DNA of 64,000 bases from NCBI GenBank assembly GCA_934474025.1, contig CAKSMF010000006.1, positions 62,001-126,000 on the forward strand, read 5' to 3'. Positions within the stretch are counted from its first letter, which is position 1. Every line of letters begins with the position of its first letter. Both the position numbers and the translations under genes were made by a program. Origin of the DNA: an uncultured Ruminococcus sp. (GTDB taxonomy: Bacteria > Bacillota > Clostridia > Oscillospirales > Ruminococcaceae). The notes beneath the pieces were generated by a model, which did not search any database, had not been told where the DNA came from, and saw only the letters and a program-made list of their open reading frames with translations. Shown in pieces: positions 18,789-27,543 of this stretch.

Positions 18789-20357
18789 ATGGAAGATAAA
18801 GAAAATATAATACGTCTTATTCCAAAAAGAAAAAAAGGAATTTTAAGACTTATATTCAGTCGTTTTCTGATAATCGGAGTGCTGATACTTCTTCAGTTGT
18901 TTATACTTATGGTCATTTATGTATGGTTTTATAAGTATTTTCCGAAACTTAAATTTTTTCAGATACTTTTTTCTGTTTCAATGGTGATATATCTTTTTAA
19001 ATGTGATATGGATTCATCAAGTAAACTTACATGGCTTTTTATAATAATGGTATCGCCTGTTCCGGGAACGATTCTATTGTGGTTTACAAGAAAAGATATA
19101 GGAAATTTCACCATGAAAGAACGTCTTGCTCATCTTATCAATGAAACAAAGGACAAGCTTGAGCAAGATGAAGAAGTTATAAATAATCCGGATATAGTTA
19201 ATTCATGTACTGATGATTTGTGCAGATATCTGAATAAAAGCGGTTGTTTTCCGGTATATTCAAATACAACTGTTAATTATTTTTCATCTGGTGAAGAAAA
19301 GTTTGATGCACTGATTGAAGAACTTCAAAAGGCAGAAAAATTTATATTTCTTGAATACTTTATACTTGATGAAGGATATATGTGGGGGAAAGTTCTTGGC
19401 ATTCTTAAAGAAAAAGCTGAACAGGGTGTTGAAGTACGTGTAATGTATGATGGTATGTGTGAAATTTCCACATTGTCATTTGATTATCCTGAACGTGTTG
19501 AAAAACTCGGCATAAAATGCAAGGATTTTTCACCGATAAGACCTTTTATTTCCACGCACTATAACTATCGTGACCACAGAAAAATACTTGTCATTGATAA
19601 TAAAGTTGCATTTAACGGCGGAATAAATCTTGCTGACGAGTATATAAACAGAGTAGAACGTTTTGGCCACTGGAAAGACACTGCTGTTATGCTGAAAGGT
19701 GAAGCTGTACAAAGTTTTACATTGATGTTTCTGCAAATGTGGAATATAAATGAAAAAAATCCTCAATGGGATAACTATCTTAAAGACGTTCATAAACAAA
19801 CCGGCAGTAAAGGTTTTGTTATTCCGTATTCAGACCAGCCACTCGATGATTATAAAGTAGGGGAAAATGTTTATACAGATATTCTCAATCGTGCAACTGA
19901 CTATGTTCATATAATGACACCTTATCTTATTCTTGACGATGTTCTTGAAACTGCTTTGAAGTTTGCAGCGGAAAGGGGAGTAGATGTAAAAATAATATTA
20001 CCAGGGATTCCAGATAAAAAAATGGCTTATGCATTAGCTAAAACTTATTATAAGCCACTTATAAAATCCGGAGTGAAAATATATGAATATTCTGCCGGAT
20101 TTGTTCATGCAAAAGTTTGGACGTGTGACGATTGCAAAGCCGTTGTAGGTACAATTAATCTTGATTACAGAAGCTTGTATCATCACTTTGAATGTGCAAC
20201 TTATATGTATAAAATGGAATGCATTTCTGATATTGAGCAGGATTTTGAAGAAACTTTACTGAAATGCCGTGAAGTGACTCCGGAAACTATTAAAAAAGAA
20301 AAACTGTTTTATAAATTCTGGGGAGCAGTCTTAAAAATAATAGCTCCTTTGATGTAA
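18789..20357 (+). CDS. cls: Cardiolipin synthase
   Basis: 522 residues. It joins phosphatidylglycerol molecules into cardiolipin at the membrane. Two or three N-terminal transmembrane helices (about 18-100) precede a phospholipase-D fold with two HKD motifs: HRKILVID (H263, K265, D270) with following GGINL, and HAKVWTCDD (H440) with following GTINLDYRS. The size and layout match Firmicute Cls. AAAGGAG lies six bases upstream of ATG 18789. It is a monocistronic gene with its own promoter. Confidence 0.94.
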   Translation: MEDKENIIRLIPKRKKGILRLIFSRFLIIGVLILLQLFILMVIYVWFYKYFPKLKFFQILFSVSMVIYLFKCDMDSSSKLTWLFIIMVSPVPGTILLWFTRKDIGNFTMKERLAHLINETKDKLEQDEEVINNPDIVNSCTDDLCRYLNKSGCFPVYSNTTVNYFSSGEEKFDALIEELQKAEKFIFLEYFILDEGYMWGKVLGILKEKAEQGVEVRVMYDGMCEISTLSFDYPERVEKLGIKCKDFSPIRPFISTHYNYRDHRKILVIDNKVAFNGGINLADEYINRVERFGHWKDTAVMLKGEAVQSFTLMFLQMWNINEKNPQWDNYLKDVHKQTGSKGFVIPYSDQPLDDYKVGENVYTDILNRATDYVHIMTPYLILDDVLETALKFAAERGVDVKIILPGIPDKKMAYALAKTYYKPLIKSGVKIYEYSAGFVHAKVWTCDDCKAVVGTINLDYRSLYHHFECATYMYKMECISDIEQDFEETLLKCREVTPETIKKEKLFYKFWGAVLKIIAPLM

Positions 20358-20359
20358 AC

Positions 20360-20388
20360 TTGACATAATGCGTGTTTTTTGATATAAT
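20360..20388 (+). promoter_or_regulatory. Promoter of the dCMP deaminase gene
   Basis: TTGACA (20360-20365), 17-bp spacer, TATAAT (20383-20388); starts two bases after the cls stop. Confidence 0.85.
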
Positions 20389-20414
20389 ATCACTTATTGA
20401 AAGGAGTATTTGCA

Positions 20415-20897
20415 ATGAAAAGAACAAATTATATAAGTTGGGACGAGTATTTCATGGGAATAGCTATGCTTTCTGCTGAAAGAAGCAAAGATAATTCAAC
20501 ACAAGTCGGTGCGTGTATTGTCAATAGTGATAACAAGATTGTTGCAGTTGGCTATAATGGTATGCCGACAGGTTGCAATGATGATGAAATGCCGTGGGAA
20601 CGTTCCGCAGAATCCGCACTTGATACAAAATATCCGTTTGTATGTCATGCAGAATTAAATGCTATTCTTAACAGAAACTCTGCTGACCTTAAAAACTGTA
20701 CATTATATGTAACGCTTTTCCCTTGTAACGAGTGTGCAAAAGCTATAATACAATCCGGTATAAAACGTATAGTTTATTATGATAACAAGTATAATGGTAC
20801 TGAAAGCGTTACAGCATCACAGTTTCTTTTTGAAAAGTGTGGATTAAAAGTTGAACAGTATCAGAAAAGTAATAAAACCATTTGTCTTGAAATGTAA
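20415..20897 (+). CDS. dCMP deaminase family protein (ComEB-like)
   Basis: 160 residues. The zinc-dependent deaminase motifs are CHAELNAI (zinc His and catalytic Glu) and PCNECAKAI (two zinc Cys). The N-terminal SWDEYFMGIAMLSAERSKD and VGYNGMPTGCND are characteristic of dCMP deaminases, which make dUMP for thymidylate synthesis. ATG 20415 is used because AAAGGAG ends 10 bases upstream; the in-frame TTG at 20397 overlaps that site. Confidence 0.92.
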   Translation: MKRTNYISWDEYFMGIAMLSAERSKDNSTQVGACIVNSDNKIVAVGYNGMPTGCNDDEMPWERSAESALDTKYPFVCHAELNAILNRNSADLKNCTLYVTLFPCNECAKAIIQSGIKRIVYYDNKYNGTESVTASQFLFEKCGLKVEQYQKSNKTICLEM

Positions 20898-20902
20898 AAT
20901 AA

Positions 20903-20930
20903 AAAGGACTGTTATAAAAAACAGTCCTTT
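20903..20930. terminator. Bidirectional terminator
   Basis: AAAGGACTGTT and AACAGTCCTTT flank a 6-base loop, with A/T runs on both sides. It lies between the convergent deaminase and GGDEF genes. Confidence 0.88.
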
Positions 20931-20933
20931 TTA

Positions 20934-22865
20934 TTATGATTTAAGATATTTTGATAATTTTTTACGGCGTTTGTGTTCATACATAACTTTATCGGCTTTA
21001 GTGACAAAATGAAATATACCCTCATCATTTTTAGGAACGTCAATTATATAACCTGTGCTTGCATTGAGTTTAAAGGGATACATTTTGGTTTCATTGATTT
21101 TTTTAATGTTTTGTTCTATTCGGTGAGTAAGGTTAATTGCATCTTCATCGGAAAAATTATCAGCGAACACTATAAATTCATCACCGCCGAAACGACAATA
21201 TATTTCACCGTTTATGCATGATGCTCTCAGAACATCGGCAATATTGCATATAGCGACATCACCCACATCATGTCCGAAAGTATCATTTATTCCTTTAAGT
21301 CCGTCAAGGTCTATAAACATCAGCATAATGTTACGTTGTTCAGCTATGCAGTTGTTGTAAATTTCACGGGTAGCATTTACAAAACCGTTTCTGTTGTAAA
21401 TTCCGGAAAAAGTATCCTGAGCATAGAGTTTTTTTAGATGTTTTACGGCGGTATCAAGACACATAAGTTTACGAATATTTTCCAGTGAATTGCTAAGATT
21501 TATACAAAGAGTTTCAAACATTGAATTATGTAAATTCATACGTGAATTAAGAATTATCATGTATCCAAGACAGCGTGTTCCGAAATGAAGTGGTACAAGA
21601 TAATAAAATTTTCCTGATTTATAACTTTGTGCAATAGGTGGCAGGACTTCGCTTTTTTTGATTGTTGAGGTTTCATAAAATACTCCCTGCTTATACGCAA
21701 TAGGAACGATAATATTTTCAGTGTATTCTGATGGTATGGGTATATCTTCATCTTCCTGATAGGAATTTTCATCAGTAAGTGATTCAGCGTCCCAGTTTTC
21801 GCAAAGACAGAAATAAAATTCTTCCGGACAGAGTTCTGATATAAATTCTTTAAGTGAATCAATGTATTGTTCGTAACTGTTGCTTCCAAGAAGTACACAT
21901 GACAGGTGGTTAAAAATCGACATATAGCTTTGTGATTTTTCAAATTTCGTATAATTATTATAATTGAACATTCTGAAAGCATTTATATCAAGTTGAGTGT
22001 TTGACGGACAGCCACAGCTTTCCGTAAATTGAGGGGACATATCAAGAATGACACTTCTTTCTTGAGGAATGTTATTAAAATGATTGAAAAGCATTTGACA
22101 GGCGAGTTTACCGGATAATTCAAGCGGACGATTTACAGAAGTTATTTCAATCTGATAATTATGAATGTTATATGTATTATCGAATCCTGTAACAGCAATA
22201 TCATCGGGTATTTTGTATCCTGCTTCGATAAGACGGCTTATTGTAGATGATGCCATAACGTCATTTGCACATATAAGAGCATCAGGAAGTTCAGTCCATT
22301 GTTTAAGAAAATATTCAGCACCGTTTTTTCCGGAAGGTGAACGGAAATCACCATAGAATATATCGTTTTCGTCAATAAAAATATTATTCTCGGATAGTAC
22401 TTCCAGAAAGGAATTAAGGCGGTCAATGCTTTCCGGATTATCAGTAGGTCCGGATATATAACTGAATTTTCTGAAACCATGTTTTTTAATAAGATGTTCA
22501 GTAATATTCCGCATGGCTTTTTTATTATCAATGCCTATGTGATAAAATTCCGGTATATCATTATCTATGCTTACAGCAGGGATACCAGCTAATTTGATTC
22601 TGCCCAGTATATTGTCAACAACAGGCGGATAGTCAATAGTATTTGTGAGAAGTATAGCACCGTCATAATTTCGGAAATCCGGAAGATTAAAGATATTAAA
22701 TTCTCCTGTATCGTGTATAGGGTTGCCCATTGAACCAATAAATGATATAAAAGCTTCAACATTTATTGAACATTCAGAAGCAGAGGCAGAGATACCATTC
22801 AGGATTGCACTCTGATAACTCTGGTCAATGCCGGCAATAATTACTGCAATTCTATAAACGGGCAT
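20934..22865 (-). CDS. LacI-type sugar-binding domain fused to GGDEF diguanylate cyclase
   Basis: About 643 residues. Residues 1-280 look like a LacI/PurR periplasmic-binding-fold sensor (DGAILLTNTID; LICANDVMASSTISRLIEAGY; IAVTGFDNT) but no helix-turn-helix precedes it. A middle region resembles a GAF-like linker, and the C-terminus is a GGDEF domain with intact RFGGDEFIVF (about 555) and DLDGLKGINDTFGHD. No transmembrane segment or signal peptide is evident, so the sensor is cytosolic. It probably couples a small-molecule signal to cyclic-di-GMP synthesis. ATG 22865 has GGAG 12 bases upstream, a long spacing. Confidence 0.88.
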   Translation of the reverse strand: MPVYRIAVIIAGIDQSYQSAILNGISASASECSINVEAFISFIGSMGNPIHDTGEFNIFNLPDFRNYDGAILLTNTIDYPPVVDNILGRIKLAGIPAVSIDNDIPEFYHIGIDNKKAMRNITEHLIKKHGFRKFSYISGPTDNPESIDRLNSFLEVLSENNIFIDENDIFYGDFRSPSGKNGAEYFLKQWTELPDALICANDVMASSTISRLIEAGYKIPDDIAVTGFDNTYNIHNYQIEITSVNRPLELSGKLACQMLFNHFNNIPQERSVILDMSPQFTESCGCPSNTQLDINAFRMFNYNNYTKFEKSQSYMSIFNHLSCVLLGSNSYEQYIDSLKEFISELCPEEFYFCLCENWDAESLTDENSYQEDEDIPIPSEYTENIIVPIAYKQGVFYETSTIKKSEVLPPIAQSYKSGKFYYLVPLHFGTRCLGYMIILNSRMNLHNSMFETLCINLSNSLENIRKLMCLDTAVKHLKKLYAQDTFSGIYNRNGFVNATREIYNNCIAEQRNIMLMFIDLDGLKGINDTFGHDVGDVAICNIADVLRASCINGEIYCRFGGDEFIVFADNFSDEDAINLTHRIEQNIKKINETKMYPFKLNASTGYIIDVPKNDEGIFHFVTKADKVMYEHKRRKKLSKYLKS

Positions 22866-22899
22866 TACAAAAAACAACTCCTTGTTTGATTATTTATTT

Positions 22900-22938
22900 T
22901 TTCAATCCACAGTTTGTAATTTCACGGAGTCTAACTGA
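22900..22938. repeat. Dispersed repeat, copy A (CRISPR-repeat-like end)
   Basis: TTTCAATCCAC starts this copy and GTAATTTCACGGAG lies inside it. It matches copy B (25139-25176) at 25 of the first 30 positions without gaps. Its minus-strand 13-mer CTGTGGATTGAAA recurs in the structured RNA region at 10094-10106. Confidence 0.5.
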
Positions 22939-23004
22939 ACCGGTAAATTTACATTATGTCAGTATGGTGTATCTGATATCTTTCCGTTTATTACTGCCGT
23001 TAAA

Positions 23005-23052
23005 ATCCTCTTTCTTAAAGGTGCTATATAATATTATTCAAAGAAAGAGGAT
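23005..23052. repeat. 12-bp perfect inverted repeat
   Basis: ATCCTCTTTCTT (23005-23016) and AAGAAAGAGGAT (23041-23052) are exact inverses separated by 24 bases that include a TATAAT-like sequence. It may be an operator, a weak hairpin or the remains of a small mobile repeat. Confidence 0.4.
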
Positions 23053-23283
23053 ACTTGGACATTTATTTGAAAAAAATTTAAAAAACTCTTTATATATATT
23101 TTACAATAGTTCGCAAAAAAAATCAATAGAATTATAATATATTAATAATGAGACCAATTCATTATTTGTTAATATAAATTATCTGAAAATATATTGTTTA
23201 GTTTTTTGAACAGTGACAAAAGCTGAAAGTTTTGCCGTAATTTCTGATATTTTATATCATATTACCGAAATTTCACATCATTA

Positions 23284-23311
23284 TTGACAAATTCCGAAAA
23301 AATGGTATACT
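23284..23311 (+). promoter_or_regulatory. Promoter of the ppa-prs operon
   Basis: TTGACA (23284-23289), 16-bp spacer, TATACT (23306-23311), giving a leader of about 55 bases that contains two TCCGGA blocks able to pair. Confidence 0.7.
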
Positions 23312-23375
23312 TATTAGTAGCAGATAATATTTTTCCGGAAAACGAAAATCCGGAATTTTGCGTGGAGGTAACTAA

Positions 23376-23906
23376 ATGAATATTTGGCATAAAATCAGTC
23401 CTAAAAGAATTACTCCTGAAAATTTCTATGCAGTTATAGAAATAGGAAAGGGAAGTAAGATAAAGTACGAACTTGATAAGGATACAGGTCTTATTAAAAT
23501 GGATAGAATCCTTCATACTTCAACTCATTATCCCGCAAACTATGGTTTTATTCCAAGAACCTACTCAGACGACAATGACCCTCTTGATGTGCTTGTCCTC
23601 TGTTCTGAAAAGCTTATTCCGCTTACTCTTGTAAAGTGCTATCCTGTTGGTGTTATCAGAATGCTTGATAATGGTCACCGTGATGATAAGATTATTGCTA
23701 TACCGTTTGATGACCCTAACTATAATATTTATAAGGATATTGACCAGATACCACAGCATATTTTTGACGAAATGAGCCATTTCTTTACCGTTTATAAGGA
23801 ACTCGAACACAAGACAACAGCCGTTAACGAAGTAGAAAATGCTGAAGTTGCCAAGCAGATTATTTCAGAAGATATAGAAAGCTATATCGAAAATTTCTGC
23901 AAATAA
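23376..23906 (+). CDS. ppa: Inorganic pyrophosphatase, family I
   Basis: 176 residues, the usual size. It hydrolyses PPi to phosphate in the cytoplasm. The motifs HYPANYGFIPRTYSDDNDPLDVLVL (metal-binding Asp cluster) and the later DDPNYNIYKDIDQIP are diagnostic. GGAGG lies seven bases upstream of ATG 23376. It is followed 27 bases later by PRPP synthetase, a logical partner because nucleotide synthesis from PRPP releases PPi. Confidence 0.95.
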   Translation: MNIWHKISPKRITPENFYAVIEIGKGSKIKYELDKDTGLIKMDRILHTSTHYPANYGFIPRTYSDDNDPLDVLVLCSEKLIPLTLVKCYPVGVIRMLDNGHRDDKIIAIPFDDPNYNIYKDIDQIPQHIFDEMSHFFTVYKELEHKTTAVNEVENAEVAKQIISEDIESYIENFCK

Positions 23907-23933
23907 ACAATTAACTGAAAGGAAATATTTTTT

Positions 23934-25076
23934 ATGACAGCATCAAATGAAAATTTATTCAGTCAGTCAAACGTTGCCCCGATAGGCATTATCGCTATGG
24001 ATAGTGTTAAGGAAATCGGTAATAAAATCAACGATTATCTTGTTGAATGGGCAGGAAAAGCCGGTTTTGAAACAGATACATTCCTTATTGAAAGCGAATG
24101 CCCGAGATTTTCTTCCGGTGACAGCAAGGGTCTTATAAAGTCAACTGTAAGAGGTAAGGACTTATTTATAATTATTGATGTGGGAAACTATAACATCAAA
24201 TATAATTATTTCGGCAAGGAAAATTCTATGTCACCTGATGACCATTTCCAAGACTTGAAGAGAATTATTCAGGCTGCCAGCGGTAAGGCTCACAGAATTA
24301 CTGTTATTATGCCTATTCTCTATGGTGGAAGACAGCACAGAAGAAGCTATCGTGAATCTCTTGACTGTGCTTGTGCATTACAGGAACTTGAAGCAATGGG
24401 AGTTTCTAATATTGTTACATTTGATGCTCATGACCCAAGAGTGCAGAATGCTATTCCGATTATGGGTTTTGATAATGTTATGCCTACTTATCAGGTACTT
24501 AAAACTATGTTCAGAGATATCAAGGATATTGACTGCTCAAAGGACAAGTTTATGATTGTAAGCCCTGATGAAGGTGCTTTAAACAGAAATATGTATTATG
24601 CTTCTGTGCTTGGCGTTGAAATGGGTATGTTCTATAAAAGACGTGATTATTCAACTATTGTTAACGGAAGAAATCCTATTGTTGCTCATGAATATCTTGG
24701 TAACTCCGTTGAGGGAAAAGATGTTTTCGTAGCTGATGATATTATTTCTTCTGGCGAATCAATGCTTGACCTTGCTTATAACCTCAAGAAAAAGAATGCA
24801 AAGAGAATCTTTACTTATGCTACTTATGCTATCTTTACAAATGGTCTTGAAAAGTTTGACGAAGCTTATAAGAATGGTTATATTGATGGTGTATTCGGTA
24901 CAAATCTTACTTACAGGTCACCTGAACTCCTTAGCAGAGAGTGGTTTCATGAAGTAGACGTTTCCAAATATATCGCATACTTTATTGAAGCTATTAATCA
25001 TGATATTTCTATAAGCAAGATTATTGACCCACATGAAAAAATTCAGAATCTTCTTAAAAAATATGGCATGAAGTAA
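23934..25076 (+). CDS. prs: Ribose-phosphate pyrophosphokinase, long form
   Basis: 380 residues, versus about 315 in classical Prs. It makes PRPP from ribose 5-phosphate and ATP. The PRPP-binding loop VFVADDIISSGESMLDLA, the flexible-loop YGGRQHRR and the segment VTFDAHDPRVQNAIP identify the family. Extra length is distributed at the N-terminus, in the central insert and in a C-terminal tail. It is probably co-transcribed with ppa and ends at a terminator. PRPP also feeds the nearby xpt reaction. Confidence 0.92.
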   Translation: MTASNENLFSQSNVAPIGIIAMDSVKEIGNKINDYLVEWAGKAGFETDTFLIESECPRFSSGDSKGLIKSTVRGKDLFIIIDVGNYNIKYNYFGKENSMSPDDHFQDLKRIIQAASGKAHRITVIMPILYGGRQHRRSYRESLDCACALQELEAMGVSNIVTFDAHDPRVQNAIPIMGFDNVMPTYQVLKTMFRDIKDIDCSKDKFMIVSPDEGALNRNMYYASVLGVEMGMFYKRRDYSTIVNGRNPIVAHEYLGNSVEGKDVFVADDIISSGESMLDLAYNLKKKNAKRIFTYATYAIFTNGLEKFDEAYKNGYIDGVFGTNLTYRSPELLSREWFHEVDVSKYIAYFIEAINHDISISKIIDPHEKIQNLLKKYGMK

Positions 25077-25086
25077 TTTGATTTAT

Positions 25087-25127
25087 AAAAAAATTCCCCC
25101 ACTTGATAGGTGAGGGAATTTTTTTAT
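25087..25127. terminator. Terminator after prs, probably bidirectional
   Basis: AAATTCCC and GGGAATTT, with an inner CAC/GTG pairing, flanked by A- and T-runs. It lies 11 bases after the prs stop, and the riboflavin operon ends shortly beyond on the other strand. Confidence 0.85.
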
Positions 25128-25138
25128 TTGTTCTATTG

Positions 25139-25176
25139 TTTCAATTCGCATTCGGTAATTTCACGGAGACTTATGA
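25139..25176. repeat. Dispersed repeat, copy B
   Basis: TTTCAATTCGCA followed by the 14-mer GTAATTTCACGGAG shared with copy A at 22900-22938. It covers the stop codon of the HAD gene, so the last residues of that protein derive from repeat sequence. Confidence 0.5.
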
Positions 25177-25850
25177 GGAGAATTTTTATTTATTCTTGTT
25201 AAAGAATGAACAGCATCAGGAATTTTTCTTATATCATCAACAATAATATTGGCATCGGCGAGTTCTTCCGGTGAACCGTATCCATAACCGCAACCGATTG
25301 AACACAGATTATTTTTTACAGCCATTTCAATATCATGAAAACGGTCGCCTATCACTATAAATTGACCATTGTGATAAGGTTTTATCTTTTGGAAAATTTC
25401 ATATTTTGGTATAAAATCAAATTCTTCACAGCAATAGAAATAATTGAAAAATCTGTCCAATCCAAAAACTTTCTTATGGCGTTCCATATAATGAATGCGG
25501 CAATTGCTAAGAAATATAAGATTATAATTCATATTTTTGAGGGTTGAAAGAATTTCTTCAGCCCATTCAAACAAAGAACCTTCACCATTATCAATTCTTT
25601 CTGCCATATCTTTTCCAAGTCTTTTACGGGCAGTTTCACGGATTTCAAAAGGCAGTTCCGGCATGAACATTTCCCACATATCAGTTGAATTGAATCCTAA
25701 CCAATAGCTTATTTGTTTATCGGAATATTCTTTAAGTTCAGAAATATAACCATTATCATAAAGCCACTTGCAAGTATTACGAAATGCCGGAGCATAAGTT
25801 TTCATAGTATTGTGAATAGTACCGTCATAATCAAAAATAAGATTAGTCAT
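25161..25850 (-). CDS. HAD-family phosphatase at the end of the riboflavin operon
   Basis: 229 residues. The HAD motifs are DYDGT (nucleophile D7, acid D9), FLSNC (motif II Ser) and [11 protein letters not shown] (motif IV). A helical cap lies between motifs I and II, as in phosphoglycolate-phosphatase-like enzymes. ATG 25850 overlaps the end of ribH (ATGACTAA), so translation is coupled. Riboflavin synthesis needs a phosphatase for 5-amino-6-ribitylamino-uracil phosphate, a step done by HAD enzymes in Bacillus and E. coli, so this is a good candidate (inference). Confidence 0.85.
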   Translation of the reverse strand: MTNLIFDYDGTIHNTMKTYAPAFRNTCKWLYDNGYISELKEYSDKQISYWLGFNSTDMWEMFMPELPFEIRETARKRLGKDMAERIDNGEGSLFEWAEEILSTLKNMNYNLIFLSNCRIHYMERHKKVFGLDRFFNYFYCCEEFDFIPKYEIFQKIKPYHNGQFIVIGDRFHDIEMAVKNNLCSIGCGYGYGSPEELADANIIVDDIRKIPDAVHSLTRINKNSPHKSP

Positions 25851-26316
25851 TTTTTTCAATCTCTCTGATAAGATTAATCATTTCAATGGCACCTTCAGCA
25901 CATTCACTGCCCTTGTTTCCAGCCTTAGAACCTGCACGTTCGATAGCCTGTTCAATGTTTTCAGTTGTGATTACGCCGAACATTACAGGAATACTGCTGT
26001 TAAGTGAAACCTGTGAAATGCCTTTAGCGGTTTCATTGCATACAAGGTCATAATGAGATGTTGAACCCCTGATTATTGCACCAAGACAAATTACAGCATC
26101 ATATTTGCCGGAATCAGCCATTTTCTTTGCTATAAGCGGAATTTCAAAAGCTCCCGGAACCCATGCTGTATCAATCATGTTTTCAGAAACTCCATGTCTT
26201 TTGAGGGTGTCAACAGCACCGCCAAGAAGTTTTGAAGTAATAAATTCATTGAATCTTGCAACAACAATTCCTATTCTTGTGTTTTCTGCAACCAGTTTTC
26301 CTTCATAAATTTTCAT
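25843..26316 (-). CDS. ribH: 6,7-dimethyl-8-ribityllumazine synthase
   Basis: 157 residues, standard size. It condenses the ribityl-diaminouracil with 3,4-dihydroxy-2-butanone 4-phosphate. Substrate-binding motifs [29 protein letters not shown] and [16 protein letters not shown] are all present. AAAGGAG lies eight bases before ATG 26316. It sits between ribBA and the HAD gene. Confidence 0.97.
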   Translation of the reverse strand: MKIYEGKLVAENTRIGIVVARFNEFITSKLLGGAVDTLKRHGVSENMIDTAWVPGAFEIPLIAKKMADSGKYDAVICLGAIIRGSTSHYDLVCNETAKGISQVSLNSSIPVMFGVITTENIEQAIERAGSKAGNKGSECAEGAIEMINLIREIEKND

Positions 26317-26331
26317 ATATAATCGCTCCTT

Positions 26332-27531
26332 TTAAAAATTTAAAATATGACCCATTTTGTTCTTTTTGGTTTTGAGATAAAATAAATCGTAATCTGTTGC
26401 CTGCATCTGAATAGGCACACGTTCTTTTATTTCAAGACCGAATCCGCTTAAACCATAAACTTTATCGGGATTATTGGTAAGTAAACGGAGAGTTTTACAG
26501 CCAAGTTCCCTAAGAATCTGAGCACCTATGTAATATTCACGCATATCCCCTGGGAAACCTAAAGCAAGATTTGCTTCAAGAGTATCCATTCCTTTGTCCT
26601 GTAACTCATATGCACGGAGTTTGTTTATAAGACCTATTCCTCTTCCTTCCTGTCGCATATAAAGCAAAATTCCTCTTCCTTCTTTTTCAATCTGAGTCAT
26701 TGCAGAGGCAAATTGCTGTCCGCAGTCGCATTTAAGAGAACCGAATGCATCACCTGTAAGGCATTCAGAATGAACACGGCACAAAACGTCCTGACCGTCT
26801 CCGATATCTCCCTTAACAAGTGCCACATGATGTTCACCATTAAGCTTGTTGATAAAACCTATTGCACGAAATTCACCGTATTTTGTAGGAAGTTTTGTAT
26901 CTGCCACACGTTCAACAAGTATATCATTACATTTTCTGTAATCCTTTATAGCTTGTATTGTAATGAATTTCAAACCCCATTCTTTAGCTTTTTTCTGAAT
27001 TTCTCCGGTACGCATCATAGTTCCGTCATCTCGCATAACTTCACAACAAAGTCCGCATTCTTTAAGACCTGCTATTTTCATAAGGTCAACTGTAGCTTCT
27101 GTGTGACCGTCACGCTCTAAAACGCCGTTATTCTTTGCGGTAAGCGGAAACATATGACCAGGACGTCGGAAATCACTTGGTTTAGCGTCATCTGAAACAG
27201 CCATTCTTGCTGTAAATCCTCTTTCTTCTGCTGAAATACCTGTAGTGGTATTTACATGGTCAATGGATACTGTAAAAGCTGTACAATGGTTATCAGTATT
27301 TTCACTGACCATTTGCGGAAGATATAATTTTTTGCAAAGTTCTTGACTCATAGGCATACATATAAGACCTTTTGCATGAGTAGCCATGAAATTAACATTT
27401 TCAGTAGTTGCAAATTCAGCAGCACAAATCATATCAGCTTCATTTTCTCTGTTTTCGTCATCAGTGACAAGAATTATTTCACCATTACGAAGAGCCTGTA
27501 CGGCTTCTTCTATGGTATTGTATTCAAACAT
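26332..27531 (-). CDS. ribBA: Bifunctional DHBP synthase / GTP cyclohydrolase II
   Basis: 399 residues. The N-terminal half (about 1-200) is 3,4-dihydroxy-2-butanone 4-phosphate synthase: [12 protein letters not shown], and HTEATVDL near residue 143. The C-terminal half is GTP cyclohydrolase II with zinc cysteines in [17 protein letters not shown] and the [13 protein letters not shown] motif. The protein supplies both precursors of lumazine. GGAGG lies eight bases upstream of ATG 27531. Confidence 0.97.
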   Translation of the reverse strand: MFEYNTIEEAVQALRNGEIILVTDDENRENEADMICAAEFATTENVNFMATHAKGLICMPMSQELCKKLYLPQMVSENTDNHCTAFTVSIDHVNTTTGISAEERGFTARMAVSDDAKPSDFRRPGHMFPLTAKNNGVLERDGHTEATVDLMKIAGLKECGLCCEVMRDDGTMMRTGEIQKKAKEWGLKFITIQAIKDYRKCNDILVERVADTKLPTKYGEFRAIGFINKLNGEHHVALVKGDIGDGQDVLCRVHSECLTGDAFGSLKCDCGQQFASAMTQIEKEGRGILLYMRQEGRGIGLINKLRAYELQDKGMDTLEANLALGFPGDMREYYIGAQILRELGCKTLRLLTNNPDKVYGLSGFGLEIKERVPIQMQATDYDLFYLKTKKNKMGHILNF

Positions 27532-27543
27532 TAAAAAACCTCC

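Larger units (their letters stand above)
22866..23283. other. Intergenic region, no gene seen
   Basis: About 420 bases between the GGDEF gene and the ppa promoter. It contains a dispersed ~30-bp repeat (22900-22938) and a 12-bp inverted repeat (23005-23052). No open frame with a ribosome binding site and no tRNA was seen. Confidence 0.6.

Noticed and set aside
26713..27120. 135-codon open frame opposite ribBA
   Set aside because: Antisense to a well-supported gene; no ribosome binding site and no recognisable protein features.
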